64,000 nt of DNA from CAVREM01 sp963728825 (GCA_963728825.1 CAVSLA010000006.1:1-64000); one strand, 5' to 3'. Shown: positions 28,205-37,945, counted from the first letter of the stretch. Notes: generated by a model from the sequence alone, not told the origin. Translations and numbers: made by a program.

Positions 28205-28489
28205 TCAACCGTGCTTGGTCCCGCGCCCGATGTTCCGAAAGCCAGAGTTCGGCCAGCGTGGCCGGACAGCCTTGACGTGGAGCGGCCGCACGTCGATGAT
28301 CGGCGGTCCCTCCGCGGTCGACGGGTGGACGGCTCCCCTGCCAAACAGAAGAATCGCCGCCGCGGCCAGCCCGCTGCTGAGCAGAAGGCCCGTTGAGACC
28401 ATCCCCGACGGCGCCGCGAACACGACGATGAGCGCGCACGCAAGCAGCCATACAGGTACGACGAAGCTACGGGTGATGAGGATCGCCAT
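28205..28489 (-). CDS. Small two-helix membrane protein
   Basis: A 94-residue protein with a strong GGGAGGTTCAT before ATG 28489. There are two transmembrane helices (SFVVPVWLLACALIVVFAA, VSTGLLLSSGLAAAAILLFG) and a basic soluble tail (IDVRPLHVKAVRPRWPNSGF). It lies 64 bp upstream of the Crp/Fnr gene. The family was not recognised. Confidence 0.65.
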   Translation of the reverse strand: MAILITRSFVVPVWLLACALIVVFAAPSGMVSTGLLLSSGLAAAAILLFGRGAVHPSTAEGPPIIDVRPLHVKAVRPRWPNSGFRNIGRGTKHG

Positions 28490-28657
28490 ATGAACCTCCC
28501 GGTCCTTCCAAGTCAGCGGCGATGTGGCTCGTGGCTGTACGCTACACCCTGCATGGCGATGGGCGTGTGCACAAGAGAACAGCCCAGCCGAAACTCAGGC
28601 GTGCGGTGTGTGCAATCTGGAACAGCGCTGTTCGCCACCTTCACGTAAGCTTGCAGC

Positions 28658-28885
28658 ATGCACAATCTCGTCGTGCCCGCACTCCGCGAGCTGGTTGACG
28701 CCCTCGATCGACGCGTCGCCCACGTCGAACGGCTCGGCGAGGCACACATCGCGCGTGAGGCGGCGACACTGCGTGAGGAAGCCGTGAAGCGAATCCAGGA
28801 GCTCACCTCGGCCCCGTGCGATCACGACAGCCGAGAGGTGTCACAGGCCGCCGCGGTGATGGCTGACGACGGCGGACCGCTCTAG
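28658..28885 (+). CDS. Small helical protein, unknown
   Basis: A 75-residue, highly charged helical protein (VPALRELVDALDRRVAHVER, REAATLREEAVKRIQELTSA) with G/C-ending codons typical of real genes here. No clear ribosome binding site. It is divergent from the 94-residue membrane protein gene. No family or function is recognised. Confidence 0.45.
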   Translation: MHNLVVPALRELVDALDRRVAHVERLGEAHIAREAATLREEAVKRIQELTSAPCDHDSREVSQAAAVMADDGGPL

Positions 28886-28989
28886 CGATACCTTCCCCAC
28901 CAACAGCAGAGATGACCGGCCTGCGGCCGCTGCAATGCTTGTCGTTTCAAGACGGCAGCGGGCGACCCGTTGTACTACCGATGAGAGGC

Positions 28990-29460
28990 GGGTCGAAGCT
29001 GAGACAGATCATGCGGATCGATCGGTCCAGAAATAGCGACTCTGCCCCGGCACCGCCGGCATCCTGGAGATACAGATCGAGCACACCGCCGCGCCGATTG
29101 CTCGAATCGTCCGAAAACAAGACGGCCACCGACTGGTCGAAGGACGGCCGCTAGATCCTCTACGAGAACTTCACGAAAACACGGACCGCGCTCGACCTGT
29201 GGGCGCTGCCGGGAGCCCAGTGGCGCGCCGACGGCCGCGAACTGTTCTATACGGGCCTGGACGACCGTGTCATCAGCGTCGCCATTGGGATCGATCGAAC
29301 GCCGGTAGAAGTTGGACCGCCTGTTGTTATCTTCACCAAGCCAGCCGGGTCGATGGTCGCGCGGCACGAGCCGCAGCGCTTCATGCTCGCGGCCACGACG
29401 CAGGAAGCGTCGCCGATCACGTTGCTGCTGAATTGGGCCGGCCCCACCGGCGCGCGATAG
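28990..29460 (+). pseudogene. Decayed TolB/PD40 beta-propeller protein with an inverted segment
   Basis: From 29104 the + strand reads ESSENKTATDWSKDGR, then a TAG at 29152-29154, then ILYENFTKTRTALDLWALP, WRADGRELFYTGLDDRVISV, PQRFMLAATTQ and LLLNWAG before a stop at 29458-29460. These are motifs of the PD40/WD40-like propeller found in acidobacterial kinase- and CadC-type proteins. The blade expected between DLWALP and WRADGRELFY is deleted. The preceding blade (GGVLDLYLQDAGGAGAESL) is found on the minus strand at 29028-29099. The gene is clearly dead. It lies just upstream of the ADOP permease gene. Confidence 0.7.
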
Positions 29461-29543
29461 CTGATCCTCCCAGGTTCACGGCACGTCCCTGACAAGTCTC
29501 TGCGGCAACTATCGCTGGCTTGAACTCGTCGAATGATGGCGGG

Positions 29544-31943
29544 ATGCACCAGGACTTACTCTTCGCGTTTCGACAACTAGTCCGACAGCCCGGCCTGTCG
29601 GTGGTCGCGGTGCTGACACTCGGCGCCGGCCTGGGCGCCTCGCTCGCCGTGTTTACGCTGGTCAATGCCCTGTTGATCGAGCCGCTGCCGTATCCGAATT
29701 CAAGCCGGCTCATGGCCATCAGCCGCGCCCCGCAAGGCAACCGTGGGGCAGGTGCGCACCGTGATGTCGACTTCCTTCGCGAGACCATTCGGACCTGTGG
29801 TCCGGTGGCCGCCTTCGTGGGCGGTTCGGGCCTGAATTTCAATCTGAATGGCACGGTCGGTTACGCACAGGATCTTCTCGTCTCGCAGCAGTACTTCGAC
29901 GCCATCGCCGTGCCTCCCGCGTGGGGCCGTGCCTTTACTTCGGCTGAAGATGCGCCCAGCCCCGCGCCCGTCGTGATTCTCAACGAACGGTTCGTCCGAC
30001 AACACCATCGCGATCCTGCCACCACCGTCGGGCAACAGCTCGAGCTTGGTGGACGTCCGCACACGATTGTCGGAGTCCTGGGGGTCCGGCATACGCGGCC
30101 CTCCGACTCCGACATCTACCGCCCGCTTGGACGCGATGCGCGGGGCGGTGGACAGAACCTCCAGATGATCTGTCGGTTGCGGGATTCCGCAACCGCATCG
30201 GCATTGAACGCGGAGCTGGGGGCGGTGCTCGAGGAAGGACGCCGGCGAGGCCTCTTCAGTGATCGCGTCAGCGTGGCGTACAGTGCGATGACCCGGCACG
30301 AGTTCGAGTTCGGGACGTTCCGCCCACAGCTGAACACGCTCCTCATGGCGGTGTTGCTCGTCCTGGTGGCGGCAGCCGCGAACACCACTGGACTGTTGCT
30401 GGTCCGCGCGTCAGGACGCCGGCGCGACATCGCGGTCCGCTCGGCCCTCGGCGCTGCCCCGGCGCGCATTGCGCGCTTGCTGATCATCGAGGGACTGATG
30501 CTTGGCGGCATCGCCGGTGTGGTGGGTGTGCTCGGCGCACCGCTGCTCGTCCGGGGCTTGCTGGCGATCGCGCCGCCCTTCTACGCCGAGCTCGCTCAAT
30601 TCGAGATCAATGGCGTCGTGATGGGAGTGGCGTTGCTGCTGTGCCTGGCTGTCGGATTCTCAGTCGCGCTGCCGTCGGTGGCCGAAGCGCTGCGCGTCAA
30701 TTTGCGTGACGCGCTGCAGGAAGAAGGACGCAGCGGCACACCGAGTCGTCGTGCGCTGTTGATGCGGCATCTGCTGATCGCCGCGGAGACGGCCGTCAGC
30801 GCGGTCCTGCTCGTCGGCGCGCTGCTGCTCCTGCGGACGTTCATCAATCTGATGAACGTCGACACCGGCGTGGAATCCCGGGGGGTTGTCACCGCGCGTA
30901 TCTCCCTTCAGGGTCCGCGCTACGATGACGTGTCGCAGGTCATTCGGTTATTCGAAGAGGGCATTGCCCGACTGCAGTCGTCGGGTGCAATCGCGACGGC
31001 CGCTGTCGGCGCGAGCCTTCCTGGTGAACGTGCCCTGAATCTCCCCGCAGTATTCCCGGACGCCGGCGATGCGAGTGCGCCGTCAATCGTGAACTGGCGC
31101 TACGTCAGCTCCGACTACTTCACATTGTTGAGGATGCGGAGGCTCTCAGGCCGCCTGTTCACCGATGCCGATCGCCCGGGCGCCCCATTGGTCGCGGTTG
31201 TGAACGACACCTTCGCTCGTCAGGTCTACGGCGAATCAGCCAAAGCGCTCGGCCGCCTCGTCTCGGTCGTGAAGGAGCCACCACGCGAGATCGTTGGTGT
31301 CGTGTCCGACACAATCGGCTGGACGATCCAGGACCCATCGCGACCGATGATGTTCGTCCCGCTCGCGCAGGTGGATGCTGCGCCGTTGAGAATTGCCCAT
31401 TCGTTCTTTCCGCCACGGTGGATCGTGCGTGCGGCACGCGATGTTGACAGCGCGCAACGCGAGCTCCAGGCCGTGATGCGGCAACTCGATCCGGCGCAGC
31501 CGTTCATCGAAATTCAAACGCTCGATCGGATGATGGCGACCTCAGTCGCGATGCATCGCTTCTATCTCGCCGTGCTGTCGGCGTTTGCGCTGTTTGCGGT
31601 GCTCATCGCCGCGGTGGGCATCTATGCGACGTACTCCTACTCGATCGCCAACCGCACGGCTGAAATTGGTGTGCGGTTGGCGCTAGGGGCTTCTCCAGGA
31701 TCCATCGTCAAGGACATCGTCGTCCGTTCGCTCGCGCTCGGTGTCGCCGCGACCGTGGCAGGATTGGCGGTGGCCGCCGTCAGTGCCAGGATACTCAGCT
31801 CGCTGCTTTTCAATGTCAGTGCGACCGATCCGCTCAGTTACCTGGCCGTCGCCAGCGTCCTGATAGGAACCGTCGTGCTTGCCTCGATCATTCCTGCCGC
31901 ACAAGTCGCTCGCATCGATCCGCTCATCGCACTACGGCGGTGA
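29544..31943 (+). CDS. ADOP-type MacB/FtsX permease
   Basis: A 799-residue integral membrane protein of the acidobacterial duplicated orphan permease type. It has an N-terminal helix (LSVVAVLTLGAGLGASLAVF), a MacB-like periplasmic domain (residues about 50-260), an FtsX block of three helices (LNTLLMAVLLVLVAAAANTT, and RRRDIAVRSALGAAPARIAR just after), then a second periplasmic domain and a second FtsX block (FYLAVLSAFALFAVLIAAVG, RTAEIGVRLALGASPGSIVK). No ATPase gene is adjacent, as is usual for ADOPs. It probably acts in lipoprotein or peptide export or efflux. ATG 29544 was preferred to TTG 29520 because of GGCGGG just upstream. Its 3' end overlaps the ABC exporter gene by 20 bp. Confidence 0.9.
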   Translation: MHQDLLFAFRQLVRQPGLSVVAVLTLGAGLGASLAVFTLVNALLIEPLPYPNSSRLMAISRAPQGNRGAGAHRDVDFLRETIRTCGPVAAFVGGSGLNFNLNGTVGYAQDLLVSQQYFDAIAVPPAWGRAFTSAEDAPSPAPVVILNERFVRQHHRDPATTVGQQLELGGRPHTIVGVLGVRHTRPSDSDIYRPLGRDARGGGQNLQMICRLRDSATASALNAELGAVLEEGRRRGLFSDRVSVAYSAMTRHEFEFGTFRPQLNTLLMAVLLVLVAAAANTTGLLLVRASGRRRDIAVRSALGAAPARIARLLIIEGLMLGGIAGVVGVLGAPLLVRGLLAIAPPFYAELAQFEINGVVMGVALLLCLAVGFSVALPSVAEALRVNLRDALQEEGRSGTPSRRALLMRHLLIAAETAVSAVLLVGALLLLRTFINLMNVDTGVESRGVVTARISLQGPRYDDVSQVIRLFEEGIARLQSSGAIATAAVGASLPGERALNLPAVFPDAGDASAPSIVNWRYVSSDYFTLLRMRRLSGRLFTDADRPGAPLVAVVNDTFARQVYGESAKALGRLVSVVKEPPREIVGVVSDTIGWTIQDPSRPMMFVPLAQVDAAPLRIAHSFFPPRWIVRAARDVDSAQRELQAVMRQLDPAQPFIEIQTLDRMMATSVAMHRFYLAVLSAFALFAVLIAAVGIYATYSYSIANRTAEIGVRLALGASPGSIVKDIVVRSLALGVAATVAGLAVAAVSARILSSLLFNVSATDPLSYLAVASVLIGTVVLASIIPAAQVARIDPLIALRR

Positions 31944-33765
31944 CGCGGACGTCAGCCGGCTCCAGCGTTGGCAGGAACCCTCCCGACTGATGTGCCCACA
32001 ACGACGCGTAGACACCTCTCTTTGAGAGCAATTCGTCGTGCGCGCCGCGTTCGACGATGCGGCCGGCATCGAGGATGATCAGTTCGTCCATCCGCCGGAC
32101 GGTCGACAACCGATGGGCAATGACGATCGCGGTGCGCGTTTCGAGCAGCGTCCAGAGCGCCTCCTGGATGAGCGCCTCGCTCTCGGAATCGAGCGAGCTG
32201 GTCGCCTCGTCCAGGATCAGGATCGGGGCGTCCTTCAGAATCGCGCGCGCGATGGCAATTCGCTGCCGCTGCCCGCCCGACAGCTTCACGCCGCGTTCGC
32301 CAACGAGCGTGTGGTAGCCGTTCGGCAGCGCTTCGACGAACTCGGCCGCGTGCGCCAGCCGCGCCGCCCGGCGCACCTCATGATCGCTCGCGTCAGGACG
32401 GCCGACACGGATATTGTCCGCGACGCTCCGGTGGAACATCGACGGATCCTGCGGCACATAGGCGATGACCTTGCGCAGGTCAGCTTGTCGTGCGCGATCG
32501 ATCGGCTGGCCGCCGATCAGGATTGCGCCGCTTTCGACATCCGCGAAACGCAGCAACAGCCGCGTCAGCGTTGTCTTGCCGCCGCCCGAACGGCCGACCA
32601 GGCCGACCCGCGCGCCCGGCGCGATGCGCAACGAGAATCGCTCGAGCAGCAGCGGCTGGCCAGGGCTGTACCTGAAGTCCACGTCGCGCAGATCGACCCC
32701 GAAATTCGCCGGGCGGAAGGGCTCCGGCGCGGCCGGATCCGTCACACTCGGTGGATCGAGCAGGAGCTCGGCAAACTGCGCCGCGTCGGTCAACGAGCTT
32801 TCGAGGTTGCGGTAGACGCGGTTGAACTCCCACATCACCCGCGTGGCGGTGCCGTAATAACTGAACGTCAGGAACACCGCCTCGAGGCTCACGCCGGTGC
32901 GGTTGCCGACGGCCAGCGCGACGAGCAGGCCGCCGAGGTTCGTGAGCACGAACATCGGCGAGGCCAGCATGTCGACGCGCGTGTTCTGGTAATCCCACGA
33001 CCGCAGCACCTTCGAGCCGAAATCCCTGACGTTCTGCTCGTGCATCGCCGCTTCTTCGGCCTCGCGCGCGAACGCGCGCACCGTCTCGGCGTTGGCAATC
33101 GAATCCGCCAGGTGCCCGGCGAGGACGTTCGACGCGGTTTCACGGATGTCGACCAGGCTCCGGCGGCGGCGAATCAGCGGCACCATCAGCGCGAACGTGG
33201 TCAGCAGCAGTCCGACCAGCACGACGATCAGCCAGGGTGAGTACTGCCAGAGCACGACCCCGGCAAAGCCGAGCGGCAGGAAGCTCGCCGAAACCTGGAA
33301 CGCCATGACGTCGAACACATCTTCGAAGCGCCGCGCGAAGCCGAGCGCGCGCTTGGTGAGCGATCCGGCGTAGTTGTTGTGGAAGAACGCGAGATCCTTC
33401 GCGAGCAGCTCGTCCATCGCCTCGACGTATAGCGCTTCGAGGCACCGGATCTCGATCCGCATGATCATCGCCACGCCGACGCGCCACGCGATCTGGCCGG
33501 AGATCCACAGCGCGAGGAACGTGAAGATGTATGGGAGCAGCTCGTCGGTCGTCAGCTGACGGTTGTTGGCGAATGCGCCAAGCAGCTTCGCCACCACGAG
33601 CGCCGGCGCGTAGAGCGTCAGCACGTCGCCAATCGCCGGCAGCAGGAGCGCGCCGGCTGCCATGAACGGCCATCGGCGGACCTGGGCCAGGTAGCGGCGC
33701 AGCACGAAGCGCAGCGCCGCGCCAAGACGTTCCGGGTCGCGTTCCTTCTCGGGGTTTTCAGCCAT
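31924..33765 (-). CDS. ABC exporter, fused permease and ATPase
   Basis: A 613-residue half-transporter that should work as a dimer. Residues 1-330 hold the six-helix type IV exporter domain (MAAGALLLPAIGDVLTLYAP, WISGQIAWRVGVAMI, LIVVLVGLLLTTFALMVPLI). The C-terminal 260 residues are the ATPase: Walker A VGRSGGGKTTLTRL, Q-loop AYVPQDPSM, signature LSGGQRQRIAIARA, Walker B ILILDEATSSLDSE and switch His in VIAHRLSTVRRMDE. Substrate unknown; lipid or drug export is typical. It is convergent with the ADOP gene, and a terminator separates it from the amidohydrolase gene upstream. Confidence 0.93.
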   Translation of the reverse strand: MAENPEKERDPERLGAALRFVLRRYLAQVRRWPFMAAGALLLPAIGDVLTLYAPALVVAKLLGAFANNRQLTTDELLPYIFTFLALWISGQIAWRVGVAMIMRIEIRCLEALYVEAMDELLAKDLAFFHNNYAGSLTKRALGFARRFEDVFDVMAFQVSASFLPLGFAGVVLWQYSPWLIVVLVGLLLTTFALMVPLIRRRRSLVDIRETASNVLAGHLADSIANAETVRAFAREAEEAAMHEQNVRDFGSKVLRSWDYQNTRVDMLASPMFVLTNLGGLLVALAVGNRTGVSLEAVFLTFSYYGTATRVMWEFNRVYRNLESSLTDAAQFAELLLDPPSVTDPAAPEPFRPANFGVDLRDVDFRYSPGQPLLLERFSLRIAPGARVGLVGRSGGGKTTLTRLLLRFADVESGAILIGGQPIDRARQADLRKVIAYVPQDPSMFHRSVADNIRVGRPDASDHEVRRAARLAHAAEFVEALPNGYHTLVGERGVKLSGGQRQRIAIARAILKDAPILILDEATSSLDSESEALIQEALWTLLETRTAIVIAHRLSTVRRMDELIILDAGRIVERGAHDELLSKRGVYASLWAHQSGGFLPTLEPADVRVTAVVR

Positions 33766-33804
33766 GGCGGACTCGATTCAGCGGAAACACGGCGTACAAA
33801 GGAA

Positions 33805-33836
33805 AGGGCCATCACCTGCATCCAGGTGATGGCCCT
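33805..33836 (-). terminator. Intrinsic terminator, 14-bp perfect stem
   Basis: AGGGCCATCACCTG (33805-33818) pairs perfectly with 33823-33836 around a 4-base loop. On the minus strand it is followed by TTTCCTTT. It would end leftward transcription coming from the amidohydrolase gene before the ABC exporter gene. Confidence 0.75.
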
Positions 33837-34030
33837 CGGTGAAACCCTTGGAATGTGAGCTACATCACCTGCGTACGTTGATACCGGCACCGATGCGCGA
33901 CATCGGATGGACCTGGTATTCCGACACGTGGGTGAATTTCATCGGAAGATCAGGAAACCACAGAGCTCGGGCGGCTGTCAACTGCGGAGCGCGTCGCCGG
34001 CAGGACGACACCTGAAGGCGTACCAGCGGT

Positions 34031-35227
34031 CTATTTCGACCCTGATGAAACCCGTTTGCCAGCCAGGACCGTGCCGGCAGGGAAGAGGCGCTGCTTGCCG
34101 ATGCGCACGTTCTTGTAGTTGTCGACGAACTCAAAGGCGCCCTCCCGGAGCTCGAGGATCGCGACGTCGCCCGGGGCGCCCACGTTGAGGGTGCCGCGAT
34201 CGCGGAAGACCTCGAACGTTCTCGAGGGGTTGACCGTGGCCCGGGCGATGACCTCGGCGAGTGGCATGCCAAAGTCGAGGAACTTCGAGAGCACGTTCGG
34301 GAAATCGAACACCTGTGTCGTCCGCCCTTCGACGGTCCAGTCGGTCGAGAACGTATCCGGCCAGAAGCCCGCCTTGAGGACCTGGTCGACCGTGTCCCAG
34401 CGTAGATGACCGGTGCGGCCGTGCCCGACATCGAACCAGACACCACGGCGCCGCGCGGCGAGCACCTCCGGCTCGATGCGGCCGTTGGCGTCGACGATGC
34501 TGTTCGGCGGCGGGGCGAACATGTGCGTGACGATGTCGCCCGGCTTGAGCAGCGGGAACACCTTCGAAAGCGGCGAGAGCGTCTGCCCCATGTGGATCAT
34601 CACAGGAAGATTGAACGGGGCGACGATTTCCTGAGCGCGCCGCAACACCTCGTAGTCGTTCGCTCCCGCGACTTCCCGTGAGAGACGAGCCTTGACGCCG
34701 ACGATCATGTCGCGGTTCTTCGCGATGACGTCGCGGGCCGCGCCGACATCAGCACGGGTGATGTCCATCGTGTCGCCGCCGGGCAGAATCCCGGCGCGCC
34801 CGATGTTGACCAGCACCCGGTTCGGCTGCGGCGCCGCTCGCGTCACGGCCAGGACGTCGTTGATGCGATCCGCCCCCTGCGATCCGGCATCGATGAACCC
34901 GGTGACGCCGTCGGCCAGGCAGATCGCCGGCCCATCTTTCACCCGTCCGGCATGCGTGTGAATATCGAGGAGACCCGGCACGACGATCCTGCCGCGTGCG
35001 TCGATCGTCTCTGCGGCATCGGCGCGGATGTCGGGCTCGACGGCCGCAATGCGGCCAGCGCTGATCGCGACGTCACGGATCGCGTCTATTCTGAGCGATG
35101 GATCGATGACGCGGCCGCCCTTGAGGAGCAGGTCGTAGCGCGCTGACTGCGCAAGCAGATCCGCGCCGCGCGCGAACATCGCCGCCCCGGTGGCGGCAGC
35201 CGAGCGAAGAAGATCGCGACGAGTCAT
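34031..35227 (-). CDS. Exported amidohydrolase (dihydroorotase/deacetylase-like)
   Basis: A 398-residue metal-dependent hydrolase. It starts with a twin-Arg-like signal (MTRRDLLRSAAATGAAMFARG). The mature part opens with LLLKGGRVIDPSLRID and the metal motif GLLDIHTHAGRVKDG, then DAGSQGADRI, GVKARLSREVAG (with a possible carbamylated Lys), PVMIHMGQTLSP, FDVGHGRTGHLRW and the C-terminal VGAPGDVAILELREG strand typical of amidohydrolases. It probably hydrolyses a cyclic amide or N-acyl substrate in the periplasm. The frame is open 81 codons upstream, but the signal sequence fixes ATG 35227. The region 33843-34030 downstream holds only a 25-codon frame (33865-33942) with no support. Confidence 0.9.
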   Translation of the reverse strand: MTRRDLLRSAAATGAAMFARGADLLAQSARYDLLLKGGRVIDPSLRIDAIRDVAISAGRIAAVEPDIRADAAETIDARGRIVVPGLLDIHTHAGRVKDGPAICLADGVTGFIDAGSQGADRINDVLAVTRAAPQPNRVLVNIGRAGILPGGDTMDITRADVGAARDVIAKNRDMIVGVKARLSREVAGANDYEVLRRAQEIVAPFNLPVMIHMGQTLSPLSKVFPLLKPGDIVTHMFAPPPNSIVDANGRIEPEVLAARRRGVWFDVGHGRTGHLRWDTVDQVLKAGFWPDTFSTDWTVEGRTTQVFDFPNVLSKFLDFGMPLAEVIARATVNPSRTFEVFRDRGTLNVGAPGDVAILELREGAFEFVDNYKNVRIGKQRLFPAGTVLAGKRVSSGSK

Positions 35228-35402
35228 GGGCGTCCGCAATGTTACCGCCGTTGGCCATGTATGCGCGCGGCCGTCAGCCGAGACTCGAGGCACCCCTCGA
35301 CCTGAGCCGATCAGCTTGCGGATCTCGCATTTCAGCGTGGAGGTCGTGCGGCGGCGGCGGTAAGCCATACGACGCGGAGTCGCATGCCGATTGGAGGACG
35401 TT

Positions 35403-35933
35403 ATGAAATGCCGATTCGTGATCGCCGCTGCGTCAACCATCCTCGGGGTCATTGTCTTCCTGCCGTCCACGGCGGCGTCACAGCCGCTCGATCAATCGCG
35501 CGCTGTGGGCAAGCAGGTTCGTATCACTGGAGTCGATGGTTCGCGAGAGACCGGCCGGCTGGTGTCGCTCTCCGACACCGAAGTCGTCTTTCGACGGAAC
35601 GGCCCGGAAGAGCGCGTCGCCCTGACGACCATTGAACGTGTCGAACGTGTCAGACATCACGCGCGCAACCTGACATTCTGGGGCGCGCTGATCGGTGGTG
35701 GCGTCGGTTTTCTCGCAGGAGCGAGTTCGGCGCGCGGGGCCGAGTTAGCTGAGGGCATCGTGATCCTCGCCGGCATCGGCGGCGCTGGTGGCGCCGGAAT
35801 CGGCGCCCTTATCGCGAGGAACACGGCGGACACCAATCTTCTTTATCAAAGGCCGACGAGCGCGGTGTCCGTTCGGTTGTCACCGATCGTGTCACCCGCG
35901 GACAAGGGTGTCGCGTTGACACTGCGATGGTGA
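35403..35933 (+). CDS. Exported protein with glycine-zipper-like membrane region
   Basis: A 176-residue protein. ATG 35403 follows TTGGAGGACGTT, and the signal peptide is VIAAASTILGVIVFLPSTAA. Residues 40-80 form a small beta domain (GKQVRITGVDGSRETGRLVS), resembling an SH3- or Sm-like barrel. Residues 90-145 are Gly/Ala-rich hydrophobic segments (GALIGGGVGFLAGASSARGA, ILAGIGGAGGAGIGALIARN), like glycine-zipper proteins. It is found in many secreted acidobacterial proteins; function unknown. Confidence 0.72.
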   Translation: MKCRFVIAAASTILGVIVFLPSTAASQPLDQSRAVGKQVRITGVDGSRETGRLVSLSDTEVVFRRNGPEERVALTTIERVERVRHHARNLTFWGALIGGGVGFLAGASSARGAELAEGIVILAGIGGAGGAGIGALIARNTADTNLLYQRPTSAVSVRLSPIVSPADKGVALTLRW

Positions 35934-35955
35934 TCGCCTTGCCGGGAGAACTGCG

Positions 35956-36057
35956 ATGACTACGATCTCGTGCGTCCTTTGTCTGCTCGCACTGAGCTCT
36001 AATGGATCAGCGCAGACGGTCAAGTCGAAGGATGCTCAATGGAGTTCGCGCAGGTAG
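35956..36057 (+). pseudogene. Truncated secreted protein, signal peptide only
   Basis: ATG 35956 follows CCGGGAGAACTGCG and encodes a clean signal peptide (TTISCVLCLLALSSNGSAQ), then 12 residues and a stop. This looks like the 5' end of a secreted-protein gene whose body is lost or shifted. It lies 22 bp after the previous gene. Confidence 0.45.
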
Positions 36058-36594
36058 CGATATTCAGCAGTGGAAGCCAAGTGTGTAGCCGAGACGCTCG
36101 ATCATTGCCACATCGCCGAGCAGCGCGTAGGGCGTTACCGCTGCCATGGCCCACTACACGACGCTGCGGCTATCGGTCGAAGGTTCGAACATCGCAGGTT
36201 CGCCGGTTTCAAAGAAGCGACGCGCCCATTGACTTCCCACCAGCAGCTGGCGAACACCGCGTCCGCCGCAACAGAAGACCTTAGCCGCATTTCCTCTACG
36301 TGTGACGGGTAGTCCCGCCGTAACGTCCCTTGTTCACGCGTTCCGGAGTCGCGACCCTCCGGTTAACAGGGCTATTCAGCCGAGGAGGGCCACCAGCCCT
36401 CCCCAACTCACACCAATATTCGCGTGAATTGGCATACGATTCGGTGGCTTTCGCATCCAATCGGCAGTGCTTCCCGAACAAAACGCGGACACCTGGGAAC
36501 TTCGAAAAGCTGCCTTAAGCGAGCTACTGCGCCCTGGCACGGAAGGCTGCGGCCTGAATAGCCAAAAGTCAGTCTGCCGCACAACGAACAGCCG
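36058..36594. other. Gene-poor stretch of lower GC
   Basis: No frame here matches a family I know or has consistent codon bias. Base composition is less GC-rich than elsewhere in the window. A 7-bp hairpin (GGAGGGC/GCCCTCC, 36384-36402) lies downstream of the next leftward gene and may help end its transcript. Confidence 0.5.
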
Positions 36595-37548
36595 TTATTC
36601 GTCAAGCCGGGACAACCAGTGCATCACGTTCAACGCGAGCTGTCTGTTATCGGCACCGGGGCTGTTCATGCCGAATCGGAACTCTTGTCTGCCCTCTTTG
36701 AGGAGCTGAGCGGAAAAGAGCGCGGCTTCGCCAGCCATCACGACTCGGCCCTCTCCCAAGGGCATTGCGATAGCCTGAGCAGGACCGCTTGATGGTATCC
36801 CGAACGGTGGTGAGACTCCAGCGCGCATTGCCTGCACCACCGACCGAACGTCTTCGGCCAGAAGAGGCTCGACCGCAGTAGGCGACAGCCTCAATAAGGC
36901 CGTCGCACCAACGGGGACGGTGACCGATTGCCCCGAGAAGGTTAGAACACGCCGAATGGCTTCAGAAGAGTTTCGTCCGCGCATGATCCAGTGGTTGCCG
37001 AGCAACCCGTTCTCGTTTGAAAAGACGATTGTCGAGGTGTCGGGCAATTCAGTGTGTTTTGGATCGAACACGTAGCCCAGACCCATCTTGACACTGAACC
37101 TCGTCGCCAACTTGGCGGCTGCTTCGCCCGCTGGGGCGTGATCGGAGATCAGAAAAAGAGATCCGCCTTCCCGCACCCACTCTGCGACCCTGTCGCATTC
37201 CTCGTCCGTAAACGCAGACTGCTGGGATTGATTCGCTGCCGACATCGCGTTGGCGATTACGAGTATCGAACTGCTCTCCAACGTCTTCGAGGAAAATCGA
37301 GAACGCCCCGGTTGTATCCGATAGCCGTCATTCACCAACAGATCCGCAAACGGTTTATAGCCACCTGCGGCGGTGTGGCGGTTCGCGTGCGCTTCATCGA
37401 CAACTACAATTGGACCCCTGTCACGAGCGTATGCTGGTCGGGTCACTGCCACGTCGAAGGCTGGATCAGCTATCTGCTGTGCGCCAATGTTGGCGAAGGA
37501 CACCAACGGAACCCCAATGAGAAGCGGAAGCAGAAGTCGCTCTTTCAT
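36595..37548 (-). CDS. Secreted DUF4350/GATase1-like protein
   Basis: A 317-residue exported protein with signal peptide (MKERLLLPLLIGVPLVSFAN). The core has a flavodoxin/GATase-like pattern: PIVVVDEAHANRHT, FADLLVNDGYRIQPG, SILVIANAM, RVAEWVREGGSLFLISDHAP and GRVVMAGEAALFS. This layout resembles DUF4350 or GldG-type domains that bind rather than hydrolyse ligands. Codon use is less GC-biased than its neighbours, hinting at recent acquisition together with the surrounding lower-GC stretch. Function unknown. Confidence 0.72.
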   Translation of the reverse strand: MKERLLLPLLIGVPLVSFANIGAQQIADPAFDVAVTRPAYARDRGPIVVVDEAHANRHTAAGGYKPFADLLVNDGYRIQPGRSRFSSKTLESSSILVIANAMSAANQSQQSAFTDEECDRVAEWVREGGSLFLISDHAPAGEAAAKLATRFSVKMGLGYVFDPKHTELPDTSTIVFSNENGLLGNHWIMRGRNSSEAIRRVLTFSGQSVTVPVGATALLRLSPTAVEPLLAEDVRSVVQAMRAGVSPPFGIPSSGPAQAIAMPLGEGRVVMAGEAALFSAQLLKEGRQEFRFGMNSPGADNRQLALNVMHWLSRLDE

Positions 37549-37945
37549 GTGTCTGAGCCCAATTTAGTGTTTCGCCGTTCCCTCTTCGTCCGCGTCCACC
37601 GATGCTGACAAGCGGGGCATCAGAGGTTCTCAGCCGAGTGCGCTTCCCGTTACTAACCGAACGTTCGCCAGTAACCCGGCCAGACCGTTCCGTATTCGCT
37701 TGAGGGGCGGCGGACCCCAGTCCGCCTACAGGGCGCGTTTGCCGCGCAAGACGGCAACTTCGTCAATCGCGGCCCTCATCTCGTCCCTCATTCCTCGAGG
37801 TTCTCGGACGGAATCTTCGTCGGAGACCGACGTCTGGAAATCGCACCGATCACGATCCCCGCCACCGCTCGTCGCGATACGCCTGCGCCTATTCTCAACG
37901 GTGAGCTTTATCTCGTAGTTCGCTTCTCGTACGAATCGTGGCAGC
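37549..37945 (+). other. Intergenic region with an orphan coding-like fragment
   Basis: From 37675 to 37983 the + strand has a 102-codon open frame with no start codon but strongly G/C-ending codons. It reads LQGAFAAQDGNFVNRG, FSDGIFVGDRRLEIAP and LNGELYLVVRFSYESW before TAA 37981-37983. It may be the 3' remnant of a lost gene. It overlaps the end of the S41 gene by 38 bp. I do not recognise the family. Confidence 0.35.

Noticed and set aside
33865..33942. A 25-codon frame between the amidohydrolase and the terminator
   Set aside because: No ribosome binding site and no recognised family; too short to support by codon use alone.
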